Assembly: GCF_007829525.1 (NCBI RefSeq)
Contig: NZ_VLJP01000012.1
Coordinates: 120,411 to 184,410, forward strand
Origin: Mesorhizobium sp. J18
GTDB lineage: Bacteria; Pseudomonadota; Alphaproteobacteria; Rhizobiales; Rhizobiaceae
Direction of reading: 5' to 3'
Length of the DNA: 64,000 nucleotides
A model generated the notes under the pieces. The model saw nothing but the letters and a program-made list of their open reading frames with translations, searched no databases and was not told the origin of the DNA. Shown here piece after piece: positions 19,723 to 29,289 of the stretch (positions are counted from its first letter, which is position 1; each line of letters opens with the position of its first letter). The translations under genes were made by a program, and so were the position numbers.

Positions 19723-20652
19723 ATGCAAACCGATGTGATTAGAATAGGGACGCGCGGCAGTGCCCTGGCGCTTGCCCAGGCCGCGGAAACACGCGCGCGC
19801 CTGATGACGGCCCATGCCTTGCCTGAAGAGGCCTTCGATATCGTGGTGATCTCCACCAGCGGCGATCGTATTCAGGACCGGTCGCTTGCGAATGCCGGCG
19901 GCAAAGGCTTGTTCACCAAGGAACTGGAAGAGGCGCTTTTCGACAACCGCATCGATCTTGCCGTGCATTCCTCAAAGGACATGCCGACGATATTGCCGGA
20001 CCGGCTGGAGATATCCGCCTTCCTGGAGCGTGAGGATGTTCGCGATGTCTTTATCGGCCGCGCGGCGAAGCGTCTGGAAGACCTGCCTCAAGGCGCAAAG
20101 CTCGGCACATCGTCGCTGCGCCGCCAGGCGCTCGCATTGCGGATGCGGCCGGACCTGAATGTCAGCCTGTTCCGCGGCAATGTGCAGACCCGACTGAGCA
20201 AGCTCGAAAACGGTGAGGCCGAAGGCACGCTGCTCGCCCTTGCCGGCCTGAAGCGACTGCAACTGGAAAGCGTGGCGAGTGAAGTGCTGCCGGTCGAGCG
20301 CTTCCCGCCGGCGCTCGGGCAGGGTGCGATCTGTATCGAAAGCCGCATCGGCGACGAGCGCATCCGGAAGCTGGTCGATGCCATTCATCATGAGGAAACC
20401 GGCATCGCGCTCGCTTGCGAGCGCGCATTCCTGGCCGCCTTGGACGGGTCGTGCCGGACGCCCATCGCCGGTCATGCCGCCGTCGTAGGCAGCCGACTGG
20501 AATTCCATGGCATGATCCTGACACCGGACGGCAGCCAGGCGCATGAGGTCGCGGCAAAAGGCCCGGTCTTGGATGCGGCGTGGATCGGTACCGATGCGGG
20601 CTCGCGCGTTCGAGACAAAGCCGGTACGAGTTTCTTCGAAGGCTGGGGATGA
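19723..20652 (+). CDS. hemC: Porphobilinogen deaminase (hydroxymethylbilane synthase)
   Basis: Polymerises four porphobilinogens to hydroxymethylbilane. The 309-residue product has [14 protein letters not shown] at the start, the catalytic aspartate in VHSSKDMPT (Asp86), [10 protein letters not shown], and the cysteine that carries the dipyrromethane cofactor in [10 protein letters not shown] (Cys244). All key residues are present. It is divergent from tsaD across an 89 bp gap and abuts hemD with no gap (TGAATG), the start of the hemC-hemD-Mic60-hemY operon. Confidence 0.98.
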   Translation: MQTDVIRIGTRGSALALAQAAETRARLMTAHALPEEAFDIVVISTSGDRIQDRSLANAGGKGLFTKELEEALFDNRIDLAVHSSKDMPTILPDRLEISAFLEREDVRDVFIGRAAKRLEDLPQGAKLGTSSLRRQALALRMRPDLNVSLFRGNVQTRLSKLENGEAEGTLLALAGLKRLQLESVASEVLPVERFPPALGQGAICIESRIGDERIRKLVDAIHHEETGIALACERAFLAALDGSCRTPIAGHAAVVGSRLEFHGMILTPDGSQAHEVAAKGPVLDAAWIGTDAGSRVRDKAGTSFFEGWG

Positions 20653-21369
20653 ATGCGCCGCATACTGGTCACGCGCCCGGAGCCGGGAGCTTCCGACACT
20701 GCCCGGCGGCTTGAAGCAGCCGGTTTCGAACCGGTGAAGCTGCCGTTGACGCGGATCGAGGCCATTGTCCCCGAGAGGATTCCCGATCCTTCGGATTATG
20801 ACGTGGTGGCGGTGACCAGCGCCAATGCCCTGCACCATGCGGGGACGGCTCTCATCGGCAGCATGGCGGGGCGCAGATGTTATGCTGTCGGAACGCGCAC
20901 GGCGGAGGCTGCGAGCCGGGCCGGACTTGCGGTCCAGGTCGCCGGCCACGGAGATGCCGAAACGCTGGCGAAGGCCATCGTCACGGCCGAGCCCGGAGGA
21001 AGGATAGCCTATCTTTGCGGACGCGTGCGGCGCGATTCCTTCGAGCGCATATTGGGCGAGAACGGGCTTCGGGTTGAAGCGATCGAAACTTATGACACTC
21101 TGCCAGTCGACTATCCGTCAGAAGCTCTTTCGGTGGCGACGGACGGGAACCCGATCTGGGGCGCGCTTGTTTACTCGGTTGCGGGTGCGCTAGGGCTCAG
21201 GGAACTGGTCGCAGCGCATAAGGCGGATCCGGTTTTCGCACGGATGAGGTTCTTTTGCATATCGCGGCGTGTTGCCGATGCGCTTGCGCGCAATGGGCAG
21301 GGTCCGGTTCATATTGCGGAGCGCCCCGCCGAAGAGGCGATGCTACGATTGCTGACGTCTGTCGATTGA
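20653..21369 (+). CDS. hemD: Uroporphyrinogen-III synthase
   Basis: Closes and inverts ring D of hydroxymethylbilane to form uroporphyrinogen III. The 238-residue product begins RRILVTRPEPGASDTARRLEAAGFEPV, typical for HemD, and contains VAVTSANALHHAG, CYAVGTRTAEAA, LCGRVRRDSFE and a second-domain ISRRVADAL. HemD is poorly conserved at the sequence level, so its place right after hemC is strong support. Starts with the base after the hemC stop. A 105 bp gap with small inverted repeats follows. Confidence 0.94.
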   Translation: MRRILVTRPEPGASDTARRLEAAGFEPVKLPLTRIEAIVPERIPDPSDYDVVAVTSANALHHAGTALIGSMAGRRCYAVGTRTAEAASRAGLAVQVAGHGDAETLAKAIVTAEPGGRIAYLCGRVRRDSFERILGENGLRVEAIETYDTLPVDYPSEALSVATDGNPIWGALVYSVAGALGLRELVAAHKADPVFARMRFFCISRRVADALARNGQGPVHIAERPAEEAMLRLLTSVD

Positions 21370-21474
21370 GGTGGAAGGTCACCTTTTCATCAGATGTCTG
21401 TATGATACGACAGACCTGATCCAAGCCGCGCCGTCACGGCGCCCGTTGAAATCACACGAGCACGGAGTTCCGTG

Positions 21475-22980
21475 ATGGTCAAGACGCCTCAGACGCGCCA
21501 TTCCAAGACGAAAAGGGAGCCGGTGACGATCGATCTCGATCCGGAAACCGTCAAGCGCGTTCCGCAAGGGGCGGAGAAGGCCACATCGGCCAAGAATCCG
21601 AAGGAAGCCGCGGAAGCCAAAAAGGAATCGGCGGATAGTCCGGCGAGTGCCGCAAGGCCATCGCAGGCGGAGGCTTCCAGGCCTGAAACCAAACCGGAGC
21701 AGAAGGCATCCGTATCCGGCACTGCGTCCACGGCCACGAGCAAGACTGCTGCAACCGGAACATCTCCTTCTTCTGCAAAGGAGGAAGCCAAACCCTCCGC
21801 GACAGGCACGGCCTTTTCAGGGAGTGCAACGGGAGGAGCAACGAAGCCTGGGGAGCAGAAAGCCGAACCGGCGGCGCGTGAAAAACCAGGTGCGGGGGCA
21901 TCACTCGCGGCCGGCGTGGCGGGCGGTGTGATCGCGCTGTTGTTGGGCGGCGCTCTGCAATGGGCAGGCCTGGTGCCGACCCCGGCGCGGAACACAGAGG
22001 ATTCGTCGGCGGAACTGGCCTCGCTGAGACAGGAACTATCTGCCGCTCAGAGCCAGATCGCCGAGGTCCGGGAACTGGCGAGTGCGCCCGCTGGTTCGAG
22101 CGGAGAAGAACTTGCTCAAGCCAGCGAACGGATCGGTCAATTGGAAAACAGTGTAGACACTTTGCGCGGTGATCTGGATCAGCTCCAATCTGCCGTCGAG
22201 TCGGGCGGGGCGGGCGAGAGTGCCGGCCTTGACGCGCTTCAAACCCGGATTGCGGAGCTGGAAACAAAGGTGGGCGGCCTGGCCCAGACAGACGGCGCGG
22301 CACCGGATGCCGCCGCGATTGCAGAGCGGATTGCCGGTATCGAGCAGCAGATAGGCTCGGTGAACGAGGCTGCTTCCTCGGCCTCCTCCGCGGCAGCGAT
22401 GAATGCCGAACGTCTGTCGGCGCTGGAGAGTGAGTTGAAGGCTCTCGGCGAGCAGGTGGCCGCGCAGGACGAACAGCCGCGCATGGCGCGCATCGTGGCG
22501 GCCTCCGCGCTCAAATCGGCGGTCGAGAGCGGATCATCCTTTACGGATGAACTCGAGACCTATGCCGCCATCGCGACGGACGATCCGAGCATCGAGGCGT
22601 TGCGGCCCTTTGCTGCCGAAGGCATTCCGACCCATGCAGCACTTTCGGCCGAGGCTTCGCAGGCCGCAAAGCAGATGCTCGTCGCGACGCGACCGGCGAC
22701 TCAGGACGGCGGTGTGGTCGACCGACTGATGGCGAGCGCCCGCTCTCTGATCACGGTTCGTCCGGTCGGCAATGTCGAGGGCGATGATCCCGCGTCGATT
22801 GTCGCGCGCATGGAAACGGCGGTGACGGATGGCGACTATCAGCGCGCACTGTCGGAATATGAGAAGCTGCCGGAAAATGCGAAGACGGCTGGCGCGGAAT
22901 TCGCCGACAAGCTGAAAGCCCGGCTGGCCGCTGACAAGGTTGTCGACAAAGCGCTGTCCGATGCGCTCAAGCCGGCCTGA
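21475..22980 (+). CDS. Alphaproteobacterial mitofilin/Mic60 homologue (COG4223)
   Basis: The product (501 residues from the ATG at 21475; an in-frame GTG precedes it) has a Lys/Thr/Ala/Pro-rich cytoplasmic part (1-140), a single membrane helix (about 145-165, AAGVAGGVIALLLGGALQWAG), a coiled-coil region (about 175-330, with regular Leu/Ala heptads such as LASLRQELSAAQSQIAEVREL) and a C-terminal helical domain. This layout and the place between hemD and hemY match the alphaproteobacterial Mic60 protein, related to mitochondrial mitofilin, which bends inner membranes. Specific function in this organism is inference. The role in heme synthesis is not known. Confidence 0.85.
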   Translation: MVKTPQTRHSKTKREPVTIDLDPETVKRVPQGAEKATSAKNPKEAAEAKKESADSPASAARPSQAEASRPETKPEQKASVSGTASTATSKTAATGTSPSSAKEEAKPSATGTAFSGSATGGATKPGEQKAEPAAREKPGAGASLAAGVAGGVIALLLGGALQWAGLVPTPARNTEDSSAELASLRQELSAAQSQIAEVRELASAPAGSSGEELAQASERIGQLENSVDTLRGDLDQLQSAVESGGAGESAGLDALQTRIAELETKVGGLAQTDGAAPDAAAIAERIAGIEQQIGSVNEAASSASSAAAMNAERLSALESELKALGEQVAAQDEQPRMARIVAASALKSAVESGSSFTDELETYAAIATDDPSIEALRPFAAEGIPTHAALSAEASQAAKQMLVATRPATQDGGVVDRLMASARSLITVRPVGNVEGDDPASIVARMETAVTDGDYQRALSEYEKLPENAKTAGAEFADKLKARLAADKVVDKALSDALKPA

Positions 22981-22985
22981 GGATA

Positions 22986-24668
22986 GTGTCGATGTTCCGT
23001 ATCCTGTTCTATCTGATCATCGTTTTTCTTCTCGGCCTCGGCTTCGCCTGGCTGGCGGAGAGGCCTGGCGATCTTGTGCTGACCTTCGGCGGCTACCGTT
23101 ACGAGGTGTCATTGATGGTCGCCGCTGTCGCCGTTGCGGCGATCGTCGCGACCGTCATGATCCTGTGGTGGCTGGTGCGCTCGCTCTGGAACAGCCCCTA
23201 TGCCGTGGCGCGGTATTTCCGGGTACGGCGTCGCGATCGCGGTTATCAGGCACTTTCCACGGGCATGATCGCGGCGGGAGCAGGTGATGGGGGGCTCGCC
23301 CGACGCATGGGGCGCCAGGCATCGAAGCTGATCGATTCCGACAGGGAGCCGCTGCTCCATCTGCTCGATGCGCAGGCCGCGCTTCTGGAGGGCGATCACG
23401 ATACGGCGCGCAAGCGGTTCGAGGCCATGCTCGATGATCCGGAGATGCGACTTCTGGGCCTGCGAGGTCTCTATATCGAGGCGGAACGTCTCGGCGACCG
23501 CAGCGCAGCGCATCATTACGCGGACCGCGCCGCCGAGATCGCGCCGCAACTCGGCTGGGCCGTCAATGCGACCATGGAAGCGAGAACCGAACAGGGTGAC
23601 TGGGATGGCGCGCTGAAGCTGGTCGGCGCGCAGAAGGCATCGGGGCAGGCCGATCGCGCAGCCGCGGCGAGGAAGCGCGCCGTGCTGCTCACCGCAAAGG
23701 CCATGGCGGATGCCGATACCGATCCGGCGGCGGCACGGGTCGCTGCACTGGAAGCAAACAGACTGCAACCGGAGTTCATTCCCGCCGCGCTCATCGCGGC
23801 AAAGCTGCTCTTCCGGCAGGACGAGTTGCGCAAAGGGTCGAAGATTCTGGAGACAGTGTGGAAAAAGGAGCCGCATCCGGAGGTTGCCGATCTTTACGTT
23901 CATGCCCGCTCCGGCGATGCCGCCCTGGATCGTTTGGCGCGCGCAAGAAAGCTGCAAAGCCTGAGGCCGAACAATGCCGAATCGGAACTGGCGGTGGCGC
24001 GTGCCGCTCTCGATGCGGGCGAATATCAGCTGGCCCGGGTGGCGGCGGAGGCTGCAATCCGCATCTCGCCGCGGGAGGGCGCGTATCTGCTGCTCGCCGA
24101 TATCGAGGAGGCCGAGACCGGCGATCAGGGTCGCGTACGGCAATGGCTCGCAAAGGCGGTCCGCGCTCCGCAGGACCCCGCCTGGGTCGCCGACGGGCAT
24201 GTTTCGGACAAATGGGCTCCATGCTCGCCGGTGACGGGGCGTCTCGACGCTTTCGAATGGCGCGTGCCCATGGAACGGCTTGGGCAGGTGGTGGAGGCGG
24301 ACGAAGATTTCGCGACGGCTCCAGGGAAAACCGTCGCGCTGCCCGCGATCCGGGAAGAAAACAAGCCGGATATCGTCGAAGTGGAAGAGGCCACGTCAGG
24401 GAAGCCGCAAGCCACGACGCAAAAGCCCCCCATGACAAAGGCAAGCAATGGCGCGGACAAAGGCCCGGCGGCTCCCTCGGAGAGCGAGACAGACGCAAGT
24501 TCCGGCATGGATGGCGCAGCAGATGCCGAGCCGGCAATGTCCGAGCCGGCGCCGAAACCTGCCGACCGGCGGGAAGCCGCTCCCGAACCGCCCCGGCCTC
24601 CGGACGATCCCGGCGTGGATGAGGAAGAAAAGCCGGAGGAAACCGAGCGCCGGTTCCGGTTGTTCTGA
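22986..24668 (+). CDS. hemY: HemY-type membrane TPR protein
   Basis: Membrane protein of the HemY family encoded in the heme operon. The N-terminus has two hydrophobic helices (about 3-22 and 42-62), then TPR-like helical repeats (RKRFEAMLDDPEMRLLGLRGLYIEAERLGDRSAAHHYADRAA is one), and a C-terminal Pro/Glu-rich tail of about 110 residues. The tail is longer than in E. coli HemY (about 400 residues against about 560 here). HemY is needed for normal heme synthesis in proteobacteria but its reaction is unsettled. Start is GTG at 22986 or ATG at 22992; GAGGAT sits a few bases before GTG. Confidence 0.9.
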   Translation: MSMFRILFYLIIVFLLGLGFAWLAERPGDLVLTFGGYRYEVSLMVAAVAVAAIVATVMILWWLVRSLWNSPYAVARYFRVRRRDRGYQALSTGMIAAGAGDGGLARRMGRQASKLIDSDREPLLHLLDAQAALLEGDHDTARKRFEAMLDDPEMRLLGLRGLYIEAERLGDRSAAHHYADRAAEIAPQLGWAVNATMEARTEQGDWDGALKLVGAQKASGQADRAAAARKRAVLLTAKAMADADTDPAAARVAALEANRLQPEFIPAALIAAKLLFRQDELRKGSKILETVWKKEPHPEVADLYVHARSGDAALDRLARARKLQSLRPNNAESELAVARAALDAGEYQLARVAAEAAIRISPREGAYLLLADIEEAETGDQGRVRQWLAKAVRAPQDPAWVADGHVSDKWAPCSPVTGRLDAFEWRVPMERLGQVVEADEDFATAPGKTVALPAIREENKPDIVEVEEATSGKPQATTQKPPMTKASNGADKGPAAPSESETDASSGMDGAADAEPAMSEPAPKPADRREAAPEPPRPPDDPGVDEEEKPEETERRFRLF

Positions 24669-24687
24669 TCGAAGATGCCGCGTAAGA

Positions 24688-24707
24688 CTCTAGGTCCTGA
24701 CCTAGAG
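24688..24707. repeat. Perfect 20-base inverted repeat between hemY and terB
   Basis: Arms CTCTAGGTC and GACCTAGAG are separated by two bases. It lies 20 bp after the hemY stop and 53 bp before the terB start. There is no following T-run, so it is not a clear intrinsic terminator; a dimeric-repressor operator or an mRNA end-protecting hairpin are both possible. Seen directly; function inferred. Confidence 0.5.
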
Positions 24708-24759
24708 AGCCCCTTGTCCGCTGCGCTCTGCGGCAGACCAGTCATCGTCAAGGATGCGG

Positions 24760-25227
24760 ATGTTCGACCGTCTTCTTTCGTTCCTCAAGAATCTTCCCGG
24801 CAATGGAGCAAACAGGCGCCTTTCGGCCGATGATGATCCGCGCGTGGCCGCTGTCGCGCTTCTCTTCCATGTGATGGACGCCGACGGAATCCGGAATGAG
24901 GAAGAGAGGAAGCGCCTCAAGACGGCGCTTACCAATGCCTACGGTCTCAAGGGCGGTGAACTTGATGCGCTGATGCGGGCGGGAGAGATGGCAGATCGGG
25001 AAGCCGTCGATCTCTATGCCTTCACCAGCGTCATAAAACGGCATCTGGACGAGGATGCCCGTGCCGAGTTCATTCGCATCATGTGGGAAGTGGTGCTTGC
25101 GGATGGCGACCTTCATGAACTGGAGGACAATCTCGTCTGGCGGGTCGCGGAACTGATCGGTATCGACAGCCGGGAGCGGATCGCGCTGCGCCAGCAGGTC
25201 CAGAAGAAGGCGAGCGAGCAGTCCTGA
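24760..25227 (+). CDS. TerB-like protein
   Basis: 155-residue helical protein of the TerB/DjlA-N family (VAAVALLFHVMDADGIRNEEERKRLKTAL, then WEVVLADGDLHELEDNLVWRVAELIGI), which shows the two acidic repeats D-x-D-G typical of TerB. I start at the second ATG (24760) because AAGG lies six bases upstream of it and none before the first (24754). The name comes from tellurite-resistance operons, but isolated TerB proteins are common in rhizobia and probably act as metal/envelope-stress-related helical modules. No other ter genes adjoin it. Confidence 0.85.
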   Translation: MFDRLLSFLKNLPGNGANRRLSADDDPRVAAVALLFHVMDADGIRNEEERKRLKTALTNAYGLKGGELDALMRAGEMADREAVDLYAFTSVIKRHLDEDARAEFIRIMWEVVLADGDLHELEDNLVWRVAELIGIDSRERIALRQQVQKKASEQS

Positions 25228-25229
25228 GC

Positions 25230-25949
25230 ATGCAGAAGAGGGGTACGCAACCGAAGATCCTGGTCGTCCTGCATCAGGAACTGTCCAGCCCAGGTCGCGT
25301 CGGGCAAATGCTGGAGGCCGAGGGCTTCAGCCTGGATATCAGGCGTCCGCCGCTTGGAGATCCGCTGCCCGACACGCTTGCCGAGCATCGTGGCGCGATC
25401 GTGTTCGGCGGTCCGATGAGCGCCAACGACCATGACGAATTCGTGCGCCGGGAGACCGAATGGCTGTCAGTCCCGCTCATGGAGGACAAGCCGTTCCTGG
25501 GCATTTGTCTGGGTGCCCAGATGCTGGTCAATCATCTCGGCGGGCAGGTGAAGAGCCATGACGACGGCCTGGTCGAGATCGGCTGGTATCCGCTCAAGGC
25601 GACCGAGGAAGGGCGGCAGATGATGCACTGGCCCGAAATGGTCTATCAGTTCCATCGCGAGGGCTTCTCCCTGCCGAAGGATGCAGTCCTGCTTGCCACT
25701 GCCGATACTTATCCCAACCAGGCTTTCCGCTATGGTCGCAATGCCTGGGGCATTCAGTTTCATGCCGAACTGACCAGGGCGATGATGCAGCGCTGGGTCG
25801 TTCGCGGCGCGCATCGCTTCGTGCTTCCGGGCGCGCAGCAGGGCCGCGATCACTTGGGCGGCCGCCTTGTCTGGGACATGCATCTGAAGAAGTGGCTGGG
25901 CGAATTCCTGGAGATGGTATTCGGCCGCGCCGAAACATCGGCAGAATGA
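25230..25949 (+). CDS. Class I glutamine amidotransferase-like protein
   Basis: 239 residues with the class I amidotransferase core: nucleophile elbow LGICLGAQML (Cys about 90), a histidine and glutamate in WGIQFHAEL (about 176-178), and the oxyanion strand IVFGGPMSA. All three residues of the Cys-His-Glu triad are present, so it should be an active hydrolase or amidotransferase, but no synthetase partner is encoded nearby. Its relatives are often annotated as GMP synthase-like or gamma-glutamyl hydrolases; substrate unknown. It starts 2 bp after terB, so the two are probably co-transcribed. Confidence 0.88.
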   Translation: MQKRGTQPKILVVLHQELSSPGRVGQMLEAEGFSLDIRRPPLGDPLPDTLAEHRGAIVFGGPMSANDHDEFVRRETEWLSVPLMEDKPFLGICLGAQMLVNHLGGQVKSHDDGLVEIGWYPLKATEEGRQMMHWPEMVYQFHREGFSLPKDAVLLATADTYPNQAFRYGRNAWGIQFHAELTRAMMQRWVVRGAHRFVLPGAQQGRDHLGGRLVWDMHLKKWLGEFLEMVFGRAETSAE

Positions 25950-25971
25950 TCCCATCTGAGGTTATCTCGCT

Positions 25972-27162
25972 CTAATGCCGGTGGGAAAGTTCGCGCGTGG
26001 CCTCCTCGATGCCGGCCAGCGTCAGCGGGTACATTCTCCCTGCGAAGAGCTCCCGGATTATCTTGATGGAATGCGTATAGCTCCAGTGCTGCTCCCTGAC
26101 AGGGTTGAGCCAGATCGCGTTCGGCCATTGCGCGAGCACGCGCTGCAGCCAGACAGCACCGGCCTCCTGGTTCCAATGCTCCACCGAACCGCCGGGATAG
26201 GCAATCTCGTAAGGGCTCATCGAGGCGTCGCCGACGAAGATCACCTTGTAGTCATGCCCGTATTTGTGAAGGACGTCCCAGGTCGGAATCACTTCCGAAT
26301 GGCGCCGCCGATTGTCCTTCCATACGCCCTCGTAGAGGCAGTTGTGGAAATAGAAATATTCAAGGTGCCGGAATTCGGCATGGGCAGCCGAGAACAGCTC
26401 CTCCACAATCCTGACGTGATCGTCCATCGAACCGCCCACATCGAAGAACATCAGCAGCTTGACCGCGTTGCGCCGCTCCGGCCGGGTCTGCACGTCGAGG
26501 TAACCATGCTCGGCGGTAGCCTTGATGGTGCCCGGCAGGTCGAATTCCTCCTCGGCGCCCTCGCGAACCCAGCGCCGCAGCCGTTTCAGGGCGACCTTGA
26601 TGTTGCGCGTGCCGAGTTCGACGGAGTCGTCGAAATTTCGGAACTCCCGCTTGTCCCACACCTTGACCGCGCGGCGGTGACGGCTCTCGTGCTGGCCGAT
26701 GCGCACGCCTTCGGGATTGTAGCCATAGGCGCCGAAGGGCGAGGTGCCGGCGGTGCCAATCCATTTCGAGCCGCCCTGATGGCGTCCTTTCTGCTCCTGA
26801 AGGCGCTTCTTCAGCGTTTCCATCAGCTTCTCGAAACCGCCCAGTGCCTCGACGAGCTTCTTCTCCTCCTCCGTCAGATGCTTCTCCGCGAGCCGGCGCA
26901 GCCATTCCTCGGGCAGATTCGCAACATCCAAGGCGGCTTCGCCTGAAACCGCTTCCACGCCGTTGAAGACGTGAGAAAAGAGCTGATCGAAGCGGTCTAT
27001 GTGGCGCTCATCCTTAACCAGCACAGAGCGGGCAAGGTAGTAGAAGCCCTCGACGTCATAGGTAACGAGATCGGCTTCCATCCCTTCGAGCAGAGTCAGG
27101 TATTCCCGCAGGGAAACCGGGATTTTTGCGGCTTTCAACTCCAGGAAGAAGGGAATGAACAT
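25972..27162 (-). CDS. CoxE-like von Willebrand factor A domain protein
   Basis: 396-residue protein with an N-terminal helical region (1-140), a Gly/Gln basic linker (KGRHQGGSKWIGTAG), and a C-terminal vWA domain. In the latter, the metal site reads LMFFDVGGSMDDH rather than the classic D-x-S-x-S: the first Ser is replaced by Gly. CoxE-like VWA proteins pair with MoxR ATPases in cofactor insertion and protein maturation, for example CoxD-CoxE in CO dehydrogenase. The MoxR gene is 1.1 kb upstream (28254-29093) on the same strand, separated by a SpoIIAA-like gene and a GNAT gene. The target enzyme is unknown. Confidence 0.88.
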   Translation of the reverse strand: MFIPFFLELKAAKIPVSLREYLTLLEGMEADLVTYDVEGFYYLARSVLVKDERHIDRFDQLFSHVFNGVEAVSGEAALDVANLPEEWLRRLAEKHLTEEEKKLVEALGGFEKLMETLKKRLQEQKGRHQGGSKWIGTAGTSPFGAYGYNPEGVRIGQHESRHRRAVKVWDKREFRNFDDSVELGTRNIKVALKRLRRWVREGAEEEFDLPGTIKATAEHGYLDVQTRPERRNAVKLLMFFDVGGSMDDHVRIVEELFSAAHAEFRHLEYFYFHNCLYEGVWKDNRRRHSEVIPTWDVLHKYGHDYKVIFVGDASMSPYEIAYPGGSVEHWNQEAGAVWLQRVLAQWPNAIWLNPVREQHWSYTHSIKIIRELFAGRMYPLTLAGIEEATRELSHRH

Positions 27163-27298
27163 ATGAGCTTCTTAGCGATTTCACCGAGCGACGGGAAGGG
27201 CCGACGCCATATGGATGCGAACCATCATGCGCCTTTTGCGTTCCCTGTATAGGCTGGCGTATAGGCCGGGGGTTGCCATTTGGACAGGAGATGCGGCC

Positions 27299-27679
27299 AT
27301 GATCGAATTCGAAGCTGCAACCGACCATGTGCTTTCCTTCCGCGCGGAAGGCAAGCTGACAAAGATCGACATCCAGGCAGTGGTGCGGAAAATCGACGAG
27401 AAACTGGCGCGTCATGACAGGATCGGGTTGGTGAGCGACGTTACCAAGCTCGACGGCATGACCCTGGACGGGATGGCCGAGGATCTCCGGGCGGAGCTGA
27501 AATATCTCGGCAAGTGGCACAGGTTTCCCCGATTGTCGCTGATCGCCACCGAAGGCTTCATCAAGAGCGCGGCACAGATATTCGACAAAGTACTGCCGCA
27601 GGTGGAGATACGCGTCTTCGAACCGGCGCAACGGGAGCAAGCCATCGCATTTGCTGCCGAAGCAGGCGAGGCGGCATAA
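27299..27679 (+). CDS. SpoIIAA-like (STAS-type) protein
   Basis: 126 residues from the ATG at 27299 (AGGAGA just upstream) with the start MIEFEAATDHVLSFRAEGKLTKIDIQ and a body LARHDRIGLVSDVTKLDGMT... FPRLSLIATEGFIKSAAQI. This is the SpoIIAA-like PF11964 type pattern seen in many bacteria. It is similar to STAS modules and may bind small lipophilic molecules or partner proteins; the role is not known. Divergent from the VWA gene and convergent with the GNAT gene. Confidence 0.7.
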   Translation: MIEFEAATDHVLSFRAEGKLTKIDIQAVVRKIDEKLARHDRIGLVSDVTKLDGMTLDGMAEDLRAELKYLGKWHRFPRLSLIATEGFIKSAAQIFDKVLPQVEIRVFEPAQREQAIAFAAEAGEAA

Positions 27680-27698
27680 ACCGAGCGATGCTCGGAAC

Positions 27699-28142
27699 CT
27701 ATCTCTGATATTTTATGAACGGCGTCTTTCTTGCCACGCGGTCATATAACCGACGCGCCGTGTGATTGAATTCCTGGGTCGTCCAGTAGACAGCGCCCGC
27801 ACCCAGTCTGTCCGCCTCCGCGTAGACCGCCTCGATGAGGGCTCGGCCAACGCCCTTGCCGCGCATTTGCGGGTCAGCGAAAAGATCCTGAAGGTAGCAA
27901 TTGTTCTTCTCCGACCAGCAGGTGCGGTGCATGAGGTAGTGGACCAGTCCCACGGGGCTTCCTTCGACGATCGCCAGCATGCCGTTCGGCTCGAATTCGC
28001 CCTCAGTGAACAGCCGCCGCCACGTCGTTTCGTAGACGACTTCGGATACGGACGTCTCGTAGAACTCCAGATAGGCAGTCCACAGGCGGCGCCATTCGGC
28101 ATGATCGGATCGTTCGACAGGACGGACAGTAACGGCGGTCAT
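27699..28142 (-). CDS. GNAT family N-acetyltransferase
   Basis: 147 residues, starting MTAVTVRPVERSDHAEW. The acetyl-CoA-binding motif is LQDLFADPQMRGKGVGRALIEAVYAEAD (Q/RxxGxG/A). Substrate is not predictable; its WTTQEFNHTARRLYDRV ending resembles aminoglycoside or small-molecule acetyltransferases. The chosen start excludes 22 upstream codons that lack similarity. It lies between the MoxR gene and the convergent SpoIIAA-like gene. Confidence 0.88.
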   Translation of the reverse strand: MTAVTVRPVERSDHAEWRRLWTAYLEFYETSVSEVVYETTWRRLFTEGEFEPNGMLAIVEGSPVGLVHYLMHRTCWSEKNNCYLQDLFADPQMRGKGVGRALIEAVYAEADRLGAGAVYWTTQEFNHTARRLYDRVARKTPFIKYQR

Positions 28143-28253
28143 CGGCAAGCTTTCCTTCAGGCTGCTGCGAAAGTGCAGCATCCTTGCCGAGGGGCATGGT
28201 TTTGCCAACGGTCCAGAAGCCGGATATCGGCTGGCCTATGGCCAGGCCGGCAC

Positions 28254-29093
<840 letters not shown>

Positions 29094-29211
29094 CCGCTGA
29101 CCCTTGAAAAATGAATCCGCGGAGACCCTAAGGAGCAAGGGAGCGGCGCGCAAGTGTGGTGTGGAGCTTCTCCGGAGAGAGGGAAACCTGTCCGGCTGAT
29201 GCCGAAAACAG

Positions 29212-29244
29212 AACGCCCGCGCCGGGGATGGAGGCGCGGGCGTT
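29212..29244 (-). terminator. Intrinsic terminator-like hairpin after the small secreted protein gene
   Basis: A 12-base perfect stem (AACGCCCGCGCC / GGCGCGGGCGTT) with a short loop. On the minus strand it is followed by TCTGTTTTC, a modest T-rich run. It lies 45 bp past the stop of the 29290-29535 gene and upstream of moxR, so it fits termination of the small gene and separates it from moxR. Confidence 0.7.
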
Positions 29245-29289
29245 AGGGAGCGGCGACCTTGAGATCGTCGCTCCGGTATCCACTATGTC

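Noticed and set aside
21396-21442. Small inverted repeats (GTCTGT-N8-ACAGAC and GCGCCG-TCA-CGGCGC) between hemD and the Mic60 gene
   Set aside because: Only 6-base arms, no T-run, and expected by chance in high-GC sequence; too weak for a terminator or operator call.
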